Positions 1 through 15,274 of a stretch of 20,113 nt of DNA are shown piece by piece. A program made the translations under genes and the position numbers. This DNA is from Polysphondylium violaceum (Eukaryota; Evosea; Eumycetozoa; Dictyosteliales; Dictyosteliaceae), in contig AJWJ01000449.1 in the NCBI GenBank assembly GCA_000277445.1, positions 1 to 20,113 on the forward strand. Direction: 5' to 3'. The stretch's first letter is position 1; every line of letters begins with the position of its first letter. A model generated the notes under the pieces. That model was given only the letters and a program-made list of their open reading frames with translations, searched no databases and was not told the origin of the DNA.

Positions 1-25
1 TTTTTTTTATTTATTTATTTATTTA
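1..25. repeat. (TTTA)n simple repeat at left edge
   Basis: The window opens with a T run followed by TTTA units. Such tetranucleotide repeats are common between dictyostelid genes. It may continue to the left of the window. Confidence 0.8.
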
Positions 26-191
26 TAAACACAGATAGAAAGTGAATGTATAGAGATATAACAATATTAATGTTGAATGTGTATGAATACAAAAGATAAA
101 AGATAAAGATAAAGTACAAAAGATAGTTATATATACAATGATACAGTGACACACAAAACACAGATATAAAAATGTATTCAATAGATATATT

Positions 192-589
192 TTAATGAAA
201 ATGATTTGAATGAGGGCAGCCTCCTCTTTTAGATATCACCCAAATAAAATTTTGATCAGCAATCATATCTTTTTTCTCAAAATTTTCGCATCAGCCCATT
301 ATTTTTGAAAAATTTCTATTTATTGAAAATGAGAAAAAAAAAATTCTCATTCAAAACTTTTACTCAAAGAAAATACAGATAATGAATAAATTCAATGTAA
401 TAATAGAAAATTCTGCTAATAATAAATTAAAGATATTCTTTAGTATATTCAACTGATCATCATGATTGCATCGGATATATTTGTTTATAATTATAGAGTA
501 ATAATAACATAAAACAAGTAAAACTGACTTACCTTTTTGAGTTCTGAATTCTCGCCTGCACTACACCCTTTACTATATACAGCAAGCAT
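192..589 (-). CDS. Weak candidate small two-exon gene, unknown function
   Basis: Exon 1 would run from an ATG at 589 down to 533, where an AAG|GTAAGT donor is present. Exon 2 would run from 275 to the TAA at 192-194 after a TTTTGAG acceptor. The joined frame gives a 46-residue peptide ending in KRGGCPHSNHFH. The exon 2 stretch (DMIADQNFIWVISKRGGC) looks like real coding sequence. Against the model: the intron would be 257 bp, outside the 58-79 bp seen in 20 of the 21 modelled introns here, the acceptor lacks a pyrimidine tract, and the open frame of exon 1 extends upstream of the ATG without a clear start. It could be the end of a longer gene or a remnant. I recognise no family. Confidence 0.2.
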
Positions 590-1207
590 GGATGGGATGG
601 GTGTGACCAAGCAGATACAACAAATTATCACGATCTGCTTATTGTAAAAATCTAAAAAATATTTGTAGAAACCCCCCAATCCAGACACTGCTCACCCATT
701 CATACACCCCACCCCACACTCCTCACACTCCCCCAATCCTAAATTATCATTGTCATTTATACTATGAGTCTAGTACCATCATACTCTATCATTGGATATT
801 GGTGCTGTTGATGGATGAATCAAGTCATATAACTGCAACACGCATATACATAAATAGTAAAAAATAACCCATTCCGTCCATCCATCCCATCTTTCACTCA
901 CTTACTCACACACTCTATCTCTTTCACACCACACTCACACACCCATAGTGAGACATACGATTTTTATAAATAATATGAGAAAGGGGGTATGAAAGCTTAA
1001 TAATAAAATATGGTTAATACAACAACGTTAGTAGTGCTCTTTCAGATATAGTAGTACTCCTATCTAAAGATATACTCTAAAGAATACATGAAAAGTATAT
1101 GTAATTATTCGATGAAATATGTGTAGACTATTAAACAAAAATAAATAATTAAAAAAAACTCGTCTATTTCCATAATAGCATTAATTATTCATTATTATTG
1201 TAAATTA

Positions 1208-1215
1208 TATAAATA
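1208..1215 (+). promoter_or_regulatory. TATA box candidate for the protease-like gene
   Basis: TATAAATA lies about 60 bp upstream of the ATG at 1276 in an AT-rich leader. This fits the usual dictyostelid TATA spacing. Called by motif only. Confidence 0.4.
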
Positions 1216-1275
1216 ATAATAATTATATATTATTGTTTGTTGTTTAAATATTTTATTTAGAATACTAAAATTAAA

Positions 1276-3068
1276 ATGGGTAATTCAAGATTCATAGTTT
1301 TATTTTTGTTAACCGTTTTGGTAAACATTGTCCTAACTTTAGATCACTCTACAAAGTAAGTGGCATGATTAATATTCAAAGTTTTAGATCAGAGTATTAA
1401 CCTTTAATTCATTTAGACATCCTACCATTGAACATAAACCAGCAATCAAACAATCATTGGTATTATCTGGAAAAAGTGAATTTTTATCAAGTAGTATTCA
1501 AAGTAAGTGTATATGAGTAGATTAGTTGACAATTGATAAATATTAATACTGTTTAAAAAGTTGGTCCAGATTCATATCCAGTAATCATAGATTCAACAGT
1601 TAACTATGTAAGTTTACTTTAAAATTATTGAGTCAAATATGCACTTGGTATTAATTTATTTGATAGCTTTTTGTAGCTGGAAAGAAATGTGAAAGTTGTA
1701 CTCTCTATCCTCCATATTATAAAGAGTCTCCAGTAGCTGAAACTATTCGTATGTATGCTTTTTTTTTTTGATTAATATATAATATATTAACTCATATTGA
1801 TTCAAAGAATGTGATTCACCAACCTGTCATTCAAACGGAAATATTTGTGAGAGAATAAGTAAAATTGATCCACCATCATGTGGGTTGGCAACTAATCTTT
1901 CAAATGGCGCAACAATTAGAGGTAAGTAAAGTAGTAATGAGAGATCAAAATGATTTCAAAACACTAATGGACAAAAACATTTTTTAGCAAGTTTATATAA
2001 AGATTTTATATCTATTGATGATAATAAGAATATTCCAGTTATTATAGCTTCTATTTATAGTAGGTATAATGCTAATTTAAGCCATCGTGGTAATTTATTA
2101 ATATGATCTATTTTATCTAGAACAAGAAGGTGGGCCAAATTTTAATCAAGCCATTTTAGGTGTTGGACCAAGTGTAAGTTTTAAATTTAATTAAAACTGA
2201 ATCGTAATCATACTAATACAAACTAAAATCCAGTGTCCATTATGTCCAACTACACCATTACAAACTCTATTAAAAGTTTTAAAGAAACCATGTAAGTATT
2301 TGTGCGTGGCTATCTCTTTGTTATTATAAAACAACAACTAATCAATCAATTTAAACAAAGACATATTTGGAGTATCACTAGATAAGGCTTATTTTGGTGG
2401 TATATCTATAGGTATGGTTGATCCATTACTCTACACAGGTGGTATAAACTACACAGCAATGAGCTCAGATGATAATTTATATTCAATTACACCAAAAAGA
2501 GTTGGATCCTATTGGAATGGACAAATCTTGAAAATAACTACAGAGATCAATAGATTTGTTGTTAAAACATCATCCTCAATTTCATATTTCCCAACAGCAG
2601 CCTATAATTTATTAAAAGGCTTTTTAATTAATGGATGTAAAGATGATATAGATTTCTGTCCAAAAATCAATGATTTATTTTCAACAGTAAGTGTATTGTG
2701 GCTTATTATTATTATTATTATTACTAATTCTAGTAATTTATATTTTAGTGTTTAAATGCCACTGATATTGAAATTGATAGATTCCCAAGTTTACAAATAT
2801 CATTTGAGGGATTTTCATTGGTAATTCCACCCAAAATATATTTTCATGCCATATCTAAAGACAATCAAGTATACAGTTGTTTGGGTATTCAAGAATCTCC
2901 TGACCAAGATGCCGTATTTGGTGTTAATTTAATGAGAGGTAATGTGTAAAACATAGTTGACATTACATCAGTCATCGATTATACTAATCCCCTCAACCTT
3001 TTTCCTATTTAGAATTATACACCGTATTTGATAATGAAAATCAAAGAATTGGCTTTGGACGAAAATAG
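1276..3068 (+). CDS. Secreted pepsin-family (A1) aspartic protease homologue, probably inactive
   Basis: Eleven exons: 1276-1355, 1417-1502, 1561-1607, 1667-1748, 1808-1921, 1988-2059, 2121-2173, 2234-2291, 2361-2686, 2749-2938 and 3013-3068. They encode 387 residues. An N-terminal hydrophobic stretch (residues about 5-22) looks like a signal peptide, so secretion or lysosomal entry is likely. The A1 fold is read from the first lobe motif region VIIDSTVNYLFV (62-73), followed by a Cys pair (KKCESC), AILGVGPS (171-178), YFGGISIG (208-215), SYWNGQILKI (247-256), and the C-terminal YTVFDNENQRIGFG (372-385). Active members carry DTG in both lobes. Here the first is DST (66-68) and the second is VVKTSS, with Lys266 where the catalytic Asp belongs. 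Proteolysis is therefore unlikely, and a binding or inhibitory role is inference. Ten introns of 58-74 bp interrupt 1.8 kb, dense for this group. The AAAATG start fits. Family call is firm; function is unknown. Confidence 0.88.
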
Positions 3069-3496
3069 AAACAAAAAATACTGTGTGTGTCAATTTGTGT
3101 ATTTTAAAATCAAATGTTTATCTAGAAATGATTAAAAATACTATAAATAGGCCTTTGTGTACAAAAAAAAAAAAAATTGGGTAAAGTCCCACTCAAATTT
3201 GGTGGGAATTGTTGTTGGACAAAAATTAAAAAAAAATTAAAAAAAAATGCAAAAAAAAGATTAGTCAAATGAAAATTGTTTCAGACATCTTTGTAGAACC
3301 TTACCGAAAATAAATAACACTATTGTACAAAATAAACAGAGTGTACAAAACTTTTTCGTGTCACAATCCCAATTGTTTCTTTATTTATTTATTTATCTAT
3401 CTATCTATTTATTTATTTATTTATTTATCTATCTATTTATTACTTTGTACATAAACACATACATCACATACATACAACTATAACTATATTTATAAA
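3069..3496. other. Intergenic spacer between the protease-like and PH genes
   Basis: It holds A-rich runs, two AATAAA-type signals near 3308 and 3330 that could polyadenylate the upstream transcript, and the tetranucleotide repeat listed separately. I see no coding potential. Confidence 0.7.
3380..3440. repeat. (TTTA)n/(TCTA)n simple repeat
   Basis: Blocks of TTTA units alternate with TCTA units over about 60 bp, ending about 57 bp before the PH-gene ATG. It is a typical microsatellite and may vary in length between strains. Confidence 0.9.
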
Positions 3497-4346
3497 ATGA
3501 AAAAGTCATCATCTCAACTAAATATTGGTGGAGCTAGTAGTAATGGAGAGGGATCAAGTATCATAGCAATGGACGTGTCATATGATACCTTAACAGAACA
3601 AATAAAGAAATATGGCTATCTAAAAAAACTGGGTGGCAAGGGCATTTCAAAAAATTGGAGAAAAAGATTCTTTATCTTGACAAACAGTGGGATACTTTAT
3701 TACTTTAAGCATAGAACGGTAAATATATAACATACATTATATTATATTACACAATACTAATACTAACACCAATACTATCTAGAGCTCAGAAGCAGTTGGA
3801 GCAGTAGATTTAGCAGAGTATACCAAGATCTATAAAGACAAGACTAAAAAAAGAAATTACTTCTTACTGGTCAATGAAAATAAACCAGAACAGAGGGTAT
3901 TTCATTTAATATCAGAGAGTGAACAAGAGATGGGAAGTTGGATATCAGACATTACCGAATTTTTCGAAGATGATGTATCAGATTTAAAGAACCAATTAAA
4001 CATGCTCTCTATTCAAAAGAGAGAGAAGATTGATACACTCAAACGAAACGTCATCAAATCAAAAAGAGTGGAAGAATATGAATTGGATAAAGTGCAATTG
4101 GTATTCAAGGGTGAGAGATTATCTCTGTTATTTAAAAATTCCCCCACCACCGGTAGTGTAAATACCAATGGCAACACTTTGGAATCTACACTATTGCATT
4201 CAAGTTCTACTCCACTAGACAACAACAACAGTGACAATAATATTACCAACAACAATGGTAATGATGAAAATGATGATTTAAATATTATAAACTATGATGA
4301 CGATGTTGGTGGCGGTGATGAAGATGATGAAGATGATGACAACTAA
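3497..4346 (+). CDS. PH-domain protein with acidic Asn/Asp-rich tail
   Basis: Two exons (3497-3718 and 3783-4346) with a 64-bp intron encode 261 residues. The pleckstrin-homology domain spans about 38-136: strand 1 YGYLKKLGG, the basic loop NWRKRFFIL, LYYF, the central strands NYFLLVNE and RVFHLIS, and the C-terminal helix with the invariant Trp127 (EMGSWISDITEFF). The K...RKR pattern in strands 1-2 matches the basic signature of phosphoinositide-binding PH domains, so membrane recruitment is plausible but not shown. A charged helical segment follows (about 139-185), then a Ser/Thr/Asn spacer and an Asn- and Asp/Glu-rich tail (about 205-261). There is no catalytic domain, so it would be an adaptor or sensor. 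The ATG has an AAA context and follows a TATTTATAA-like leader. It converges on the helicase gene, leaving 205 bp between stops. Confidence 0.9.
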
Positions 4347-4399
4347 GCACACTCTCAATATGTATTATACATAATACCATAATACATAAATATATTTAA

Positions 4400-4405
4400 A
4401 ATAAA
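4400..4405 (+). terminator. AATAAA polyadenylation signal of the PH gene
   Basis: AATAAA occurs 54 bp after the TAA of the PH-domain gene, followed by TTG-rich and then ATA-repeat sequence. It lies within the 205-bp convergent spacer with the helicase gene. Confidence 0.5.
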
Positions 4406-4551
4406 CTTTGTACAATAATAATAATAATAATCAATCTTGGATGATACTACTATTCTTTAATTCTGGGATAGGTAAAACAAAACATTAAAAAAAAGAAATT
4501 TGCTACAAGGGTTATCCTTACCTTTTAGCGTGTAATCATTCTTTATTTATA

Positions 4552-9199
<4,648 letters not shown>

Positions 9200-12100
9200 T
9201 TAATTTTTTAATGATTGAATAATAGTATCGCAACTATTACATAAATGGTCAACAGTTTCACTTTGATGTCTCCAACATCTTGGACATTTGTGTTTATCAC
9301 TTCTTTTACCTGTGATTTTAACTTTACCCATATCTTTTATATTTATAATATTAGCTAATTGGAATAATTTAAAAAATAATAATAAAAATAATAATAATAA
9401 TAATATAATAACTTACATTTAGTTAAATTCAAAGATAAATATTGATCCAATTCAAATTGATCATTTTCTATTGTAATTGGAGAGTTTTCAAATTTATCCT
9501 TTTCTTCTTGTTCTGGTTCTTTATAGTTGTTTGAATCCAAAGTTACTTCAACACCAGATACACAGAAAATATCATTTAATTGATTAGACATACTTGAGAG
9601 AATATCATATAATGGTTCTGGACCATTTGTAATTGAAATTGAGATTTTAGCTTCATCTGATCTACCAATGATACCCTTGTCTCTCATACTTTGGAGTATT
9701 CTATTGATTGAATCACGTACTGTAATAATATTATTAAACTTTTTATAAACTGAAACATTATTATGTTCTTGTTTCTAAATGGTTTATAATTATCTATTAG
9801 TATCATTATAAAATTATATAATACTATCCAATACATACAATATTAAACCAACCTTTCATAAAAATAGAATCGGAAGGATTATTAAAATGGAATTGGTGAC
9901 GATAAACATCCTCAGAGGTGTGGATTGTAATTGGAGCCAAAGATTTGTTTACAGTTTCCAAGATTTCAAATAAAACGGTTTGAGAACTTCTTCTTTGGAG
10001 ACTGTTGGGATTCTCGACATAGAGACGTTGTTTAATGATATCGAAATAAAAAGCAGACATTTCATTGGAGAAATTGATCAATTCGTTGTATACCTTTTGG
10101 AAACTAAATGCGTCATAGCTCTTGTTGATAGAGTCTTGGAGGAGGTGGAGTTTATGAAGTGCATATTTGTCAATGTCAGAGAGTTGTTCATAGGGGACAG
10201 TGTGAAGGGCTGGATTGAAATCAAAGTTGGAGGCCAACATGAATCTTTGACTGTTACGTAACTTTTTAATGCTATCCAAGATCTTTGTCAAGATGGTTGG
10301 TCCAATGCTTACATCTCTAGAGTATTCAGAGGAAGCGACCCAAAGACGGAGTAAATCGACACCATAGCCAGGGTATTGGGCCTTATTGGAACCTCCTGAA
10401 ATAACGGTAGCAGGAACAATAGTGTTTCCAATGGATTTGGACATCTTGATACCTTTTTCGTCTAAAAGGAAACCATGGGTAACGACGTTTTTGTAGGGTT
10501 CCCTGTCACGGACACATTGAGAGGTTAAAAGAGAACTTTGGAACCAACCACGATGTTGATCACTGCCCTCAAGATAGAGATCGGCGGCACCGTCTTCTGG
10601 AATGATGCCACGTTGGACCAAAACACCTCTCCAAGATGTACCACTATCAAACCAAACGTCCATGGTGTCGTTGCCTTTGATGTATTGGTCGGCAACGCTT
10701 TCCATCTCTTTTGGTAAAAGCTGTTTTACATCCATACTAAACCAAGCATCACTGCCGTGTTGAGCAAATACTTCCTTTACATGTTGGATGGTTTGGTCGG
10801 TGACAAGAGGTTCATCATTGTCTTTTCTATAGAAAACTGGAATTGGAACACCCCATACTCTCTGTCTCGAGATACACCAATCATTTCTCTTGCCAACCAT
10901 ACTGGAGAGACGATTGGTTCCAGAGGGTGGCACAAAGTTTACACGTGAGATGGATTCGAGGGCGGGTTGTTGAACGTTTTGTAAATCGACAAACCATTGA
11001 TTGGTGGTACGAATGATGATTGGTTTCTTTGTTCTCCAATCATATGGATATTTATGTACATAGTCTTCTTGGAACACCAATGCATCGATGCTGGCCAAAT
11101 CTGTAATCACAGCTTCGTTACCATCGCCCAATACATCAAGGCCAACAAATTTCTCACCAGCCTCAATGGTGAAGAGACCAGCATCATCGACGGGTGAGAT
11201 GACTGGGATATCTGGATGAGCTTTGCAAACTTGGAAATCTTCAACACCATGGCCTGGAGCAGTGTGAACTAAACCTGTACCTGATCCCTCAATGACGTGG
11301 TCACCTAAAATAATGGGTGAACGTCTATTGAATTGAGGATGAGCAGTGACTGTACCAGCCAACTCTTTGCCTTGAATCTCTGCAACAACTTCAAGTGGCA
11401 TAGAGAAACTCTTTCTAAGTGAATCTAATCTTTCTTGAGATACAATATAGTATTCATTGTTATTGTTTCCTTTGCAAACGACGTAATTAATAGTTGGACT
11501 CACACTGATTGCTAAATTGGCAGGAATGGTCCAAGGGGTAGTGGTCCAAATGATGGCATTGAGATTTTCCACACTGACACTGGTGCCTTTTAATGCATCT
11601 GCAAGGCCTTGAGAAAGAGAAGTTGTCTTGAATTTAACAAAAATAGATTTACTCACGTGAGCCTCATTGTACTCCAACTCGGCATCGGCCAACGCAGTAC
11701 GAGAGGATGGTGACCAATGCACTGGTTTCACACCACGATAGATGTAGCCCTTGCTATACATATCAAAGAATGTTTGGATTTGACCGACCTCATAACGGGG
11801 TTCCAAGGTCATATAAGGGTCTTCCCAATCACCCATCACACCAAGTTTTCTAAACTCTTTTTTCTGTTTTGCAATCTCGTTCATGGCAAAATCTGTGGCA
11901 ATCTTTCTGATTTCAACGGCCGACATATTTCCTTTTTTAATCTTTTTGAATGCCTGTTGTTCAATAGGGAGACCGTGGCAATCCCAACCAGGAATAAAAT
12001 TTACACGATGTCCTCTCAACATCTTGTATCTATTGACAATATCCTTTAAAATCTTGTTTAAAGCATGTCCCATATGTAAATCACCATTGGCATAAGGTGG

Positions 12101-12457
12101 GCCATCATGTAGAATCCAATCCTCTCCTTTATTATTATCTTTCTAATTAAATTGATCTCCTCATTAATATACATTTCTATATTCTTGGTCGCTGTACAAA
12201 TATCTACATACTTGCCATAAATAAAGTTTATATGGGTCATATAAAAGTGTTGGTTCACGAGTGACTGCGTTTGCCTTCATTGAAAATGAAGTTTTTGGTA
12301 AATTGAGTGTATTTGCATATGAATGATTTGTATCGGTGGCACTGCTTGATGATTTACAATAATGATTCTTTAAAGACACCAATCCATGATTACTATTACT
12401 AGTTAAAAAAGATGGATTATTTAAACTTTTTCTCAAGTTTAATAATACTGAATTCAT
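9200..12457 (-). CDS. mileS: Isoleucyl-tRNA synthetase, mitochondrial
   Basis: Exons 12457-12212, 12142-9839, 9774-9417 and 9354-9200 encode 1020 residues, the usual size for organellar IleRS. It charges tRNA-Ile with isoleucine using ATP. The N-terminus (about 1-50) has Arg/Lys, Ser and Asn and no acidic residue until about Asp42, fitting a mitochondrial presequence. The class I signature is PPYANGDLHMGH (HIGH at 105-108) with GWDCHGLPIE after it. The editing insert shows TTTPWTIPANLA and GTGLVHTAPGHG. WCISRQRVWGVPIP, DVWFDSGTSW and KMSKS (648-652) complete the catalytic core. The anticodon-binding helical region follows, and the C-terminus has a four-Cys zinc site CPRCWRH...LCNSC (993, 996, 1008, 1011), typical of bacterial-type IleRS. 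The ATG at 12457 has an AAAATG context; an in-frame GTG at 12481 is unlikely as a start in a nuclear gene. Introns are 69, 64 and 62 bp. Confidence 0.95.
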
Positions 12458-12922
12458 TTTCAACAAAAAAACACACAACACCTACTCAGCGTGTTGTCTG
12501 TATCTATATTAATTGATTCAAATGCCTCTGCACAAATTAGGTCGTTACTTGAGCCTCGTTTTTTTTTTTTTTTTGTAAAAAAAATTGTAAATTTTCTTCC
12601 CATCCTCCATCATCAATCCATTTCTCAGCGAAAGATCACCCACCCCTTACAAATCATCATAGAAATATCTTGAAGATATTTATTTGGGTTTGTCATCATC
12701 ATATCCTTTTTTTGAAACATCAATGGTCTATGGATTTAAACTCATCAGAGATGTTCAAAATAAAGTATTTGAAATAGAAATGGTGTAGCTACCTTTGATA
12801 TCTACATAAGAGTTCTATTGTTTGAGTTATCAATTATATTAATAATATACGAAAATAATAAAATCTAAAGATCAAGTAAAATTGGATTAGATTACAAACA
12901 CACTTATATATAGGTGTAGACT
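12458..12922. other. Intergenic spacer between IleRS and CWC25 genes
   Basis: This 465-bp AT-rich spacer is the IleRS promoter side and the CWC25 3' side, both on the minus strand. It has a T run near 12560-12574. I see no coding or RNA-gene signal. Confidence 0.6.
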
Positions 12923-14603
12923 TTATTTCTCTAAATAAAATTTATTTCTTTTAATAGTATCGCCAAGGTTCCCTTTATTCAAAACATCTTGATTAATCTC
13001 ACTAAAATAACATAAATGTATATTAGTATGCTGCTACTACTATTTAATAAGAATAATAATAATAAAGAATAAACTTACTCTATAAAATTCTTTCCTCTTT
13101 CTTCAATTGATTTTGGTTGTTCTTTAGTATTGTCTGATTGCTTTTCTTGTTGTTCAAGTTTAATTTTTTTATTTCTTTCCTCTTCTCTTGATAGACCATC
13201 TTGTCTCATCATTTCTAATCTTTTTTGTTTTTCTTCTTCACTTAGACCTCCTCTTTTATTATTATTATTATTTGATTCTTCTCTATTGTTATTGTATCTA
13301 TTATATCTATCGTCATTTCTTTTATCTTGGTATCTATCTCTATTATCATAATTTCTATGATTATTATATCTATCATCTCTGCTCCTATTATTATTGTTGT
13401 ATCTATCGGTGTCTCTACTATTATATTTGTCGTCTCTATTATTGTATCTGTCATCTCTATTACGACTACTGCCATTATTATATCTATCTCTTTCATCTCT
13501 ATTATCTCTATTGTATCTTTCGTCTCTACTATATCTATCATCTCTGCTATCTCTACTATCTCTGTTGTATCTATCATGTCTATCTCTACTTCTACTTCTA
13601 CTTCTGCTTCTGCTTCTACTTCTACTTCTTTTTCTCTCTCTACTATTACTTCTCTCTCTATAATATCTACCTCTATCTCTGCTACTACTTCTACTTCTAC
13701 TTCTACTACCTCTACTTCTACTTCTTTTTCTTTCTCTACTATTCTTATCAATAGTATTGCTATTATTGCTAATATTATTAATTGATTTATCTACATGTTT
13801 ATCTTTTTCATCATCTTTTTTGTGACTTGATTTCTCTATATAATCTTTACTTGGACTTCTACTTCTACTTCTACTATGGCTTTTGCTTCTATGTTTATCT
13901 TTTTTCTTTTCTTTCTTTTCTTTTTTCTCTTTTTTCTTTAGTTTCTTTAATATTTTATCTGCTTCTTTTTTCTATATTTAATAATATTATTAATATACAT
14001 CCGCATATACTATATATTATATAAACAACATCAAACGTACCTCTTTTTCAATCTTTTTCATTTGAACAGGATTGTTCATAATCTTTTCAAGAGATTCTTT
14101 TTGTTTTCGTAATATCATTTCATGAGGATCTTCTCTTATTTTTGATTTTATATCTTGAACGGTACTGGTAGCCGTTTTATTTATAAACAATGCACCAGGC
14201 AAAGACAACGCTTTCTTGACATCGTCATCATTACTATCATCTACTTTTTTACCTAAAAGATATTCATCCACCGTTTCTACTTTATCTTTTAACTGAAACG
14301 CTCCTTCATACATCCAATCCAATCTCTCTGTTTTTCTATATATTAAAATGACATTTATTAGTACATAATCTCTATTACACGATATAATAACCTATTTACA
14401 TGTAAAACATACTTTCCAGTAGATGTCTGCTGATATAGATTCTTTATATCCCTAATTTGTTCCTCTTCCTGTCTTTCTTTTTTCAGCTGTTCAATCTTTT
14501 TCTGTTCCTCTTCTTTTTCCTTCTCAGCTTTCCATATCTTTTCTTGATTCTTTAGAGAGGTCACATGCCAACTCTTTTTCGATAAAAAGGATGATTTACT
14601 CAT
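12923..14603 (-). CDS. cwc25: Pre-mRNA splicing factor CWC25 homologue (CIR-N domain, RS-like tail)
   Basis: Exons 14603-14413, 14335-14041, 13971-13079 and 13001-12923 encode 485 residues. The N-terminus is a CIR-N domain: KSWHVTSLKNQEKIWKAE, a long Glu/Lys helix, then STGKKTERLDWMYEG, the hallmark of CWC25. Known members join the spliceosome around the first catalytic step, near the branch helix. Residues 64-161 include DEYLLGKKV and a conserved middle block ending NPVQMKKIEKE. The third exon opens with a Lys-rich helix, then Arg-Ser dipeptides (about 245-292) and Arg-Asp/Tyr-Asn repeats to about 380, an RS-like domain. The end, GGLSEEEKQKRLEMMRQDG through NKGNLGDTIKRNKFYLEK, matches the conserved C-terminal helical motif of the family. 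Introns are 77, 69 and 77 bp. It diverges from the glutaredoxin gene. Confidence 0.9.
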
Positions 14604-15274
14604 GACTATTTATCTCTTTCTATATTTATCTATGTGTACAAATAAATAAATATGACAAATAAATATTTTGAAAAAAACTGCAAAATTTTTCATAAAAAAA
14701 AAAAAGCAATTCCATTTTAAAATAATCCACAATCAATTTAAGATTATAGGAACTGTGGGTCCCAATTCTAATGATGAGAATCACATATCTTTGATGATAT
14801 TCTCTTCAAACTTAATTAATTCTCTACATGTTTATGTTTATCTACTCTACATATTATCTCTGTGATGTGTATTGATTGAGTAATTTCATGTAGTCTGTAA
14901 TACCTGCAATGTAATGAATCGACAAATGGTGTTATAATAATAGTGTGTCGGTTCCGAGAGTGTCTACCTAACAATTACAACTTTTATTCAATGAATGCTA
15001 TAAAATTTGGTATCTTGGGGTGTGCATTGTCTGTGTCTGTGTGTTACTACCAATCGTCACACTACACCATCATTGCGATCACAAGATTTTTGCAAATTAT
15101 TTTTATTTTGTCAGAACCACCGATTGATTATGCGTCACATTCCTTTTGTGTGAATTTTTTTTTAATTTTTAATTTTTCACTCTGCACAAAAAATATAAAT
15201 AGATTTCATTAGATTAATTTTAGTATAAAACAAAATATATAGATACACAAACAAATAAATAAATATTTATAAAT
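14604..15274. other. Divergent promoter region between CWC25 and glutaredoxin genes
   Basis: This 671-bp spacer has A runs at 14670-14705, T-rich stretches and a TATA element near the glutaredoxin gene. Short ORFs on the plus strand (for example 14668-14865) are AT-driven and resemble nothing. A mixed-composition section at about 14940-15130 has no recognisable RNA-gene motif. Confidence 0.6.
15194..15202 (+). promoter_or_regulatory. TATA box candidate for the glutaredoxin gene
   Basis: TATAAATAG lies about 73 bp before the ATG at 15275 and just after a T-rich stretch, the classic dictyostelid promoter arrangement. Confidence 0.5.

Noticed and set aside
3380-3440. CRISPR-like or regulatory array
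   Set aside because: Plain tetranucleotide microsatellite without spacers.
9980-12049. Plus-strand frames opposite the IleRS gene
   Set aside because: Antisense to the synthetase exon, whose conserved motifs fix the true strand and frame.
12458-12481. Upstream GTG as an IleRS start
   Set aside because: A nuclear eukaryotic gene should start at ATG; the ATG at 12457 has the AAAATG context and gives a good mitochondrial presequence.
13188-13785. Several overlapping plus-strand frames and a Glu/Val-rich minus-strand frame
   Set aside because: All are shadows of the CWC25 Arg-Ser and Arg-Asp repeat exon; stop-free because the triplet repeats lack stop codons in most frames.
14668-14865. 65-codon plus-strand ORF
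   Set aside because: Lys/Phe/Ile-rich text from AT-rich promoter DNA, with no coding character.
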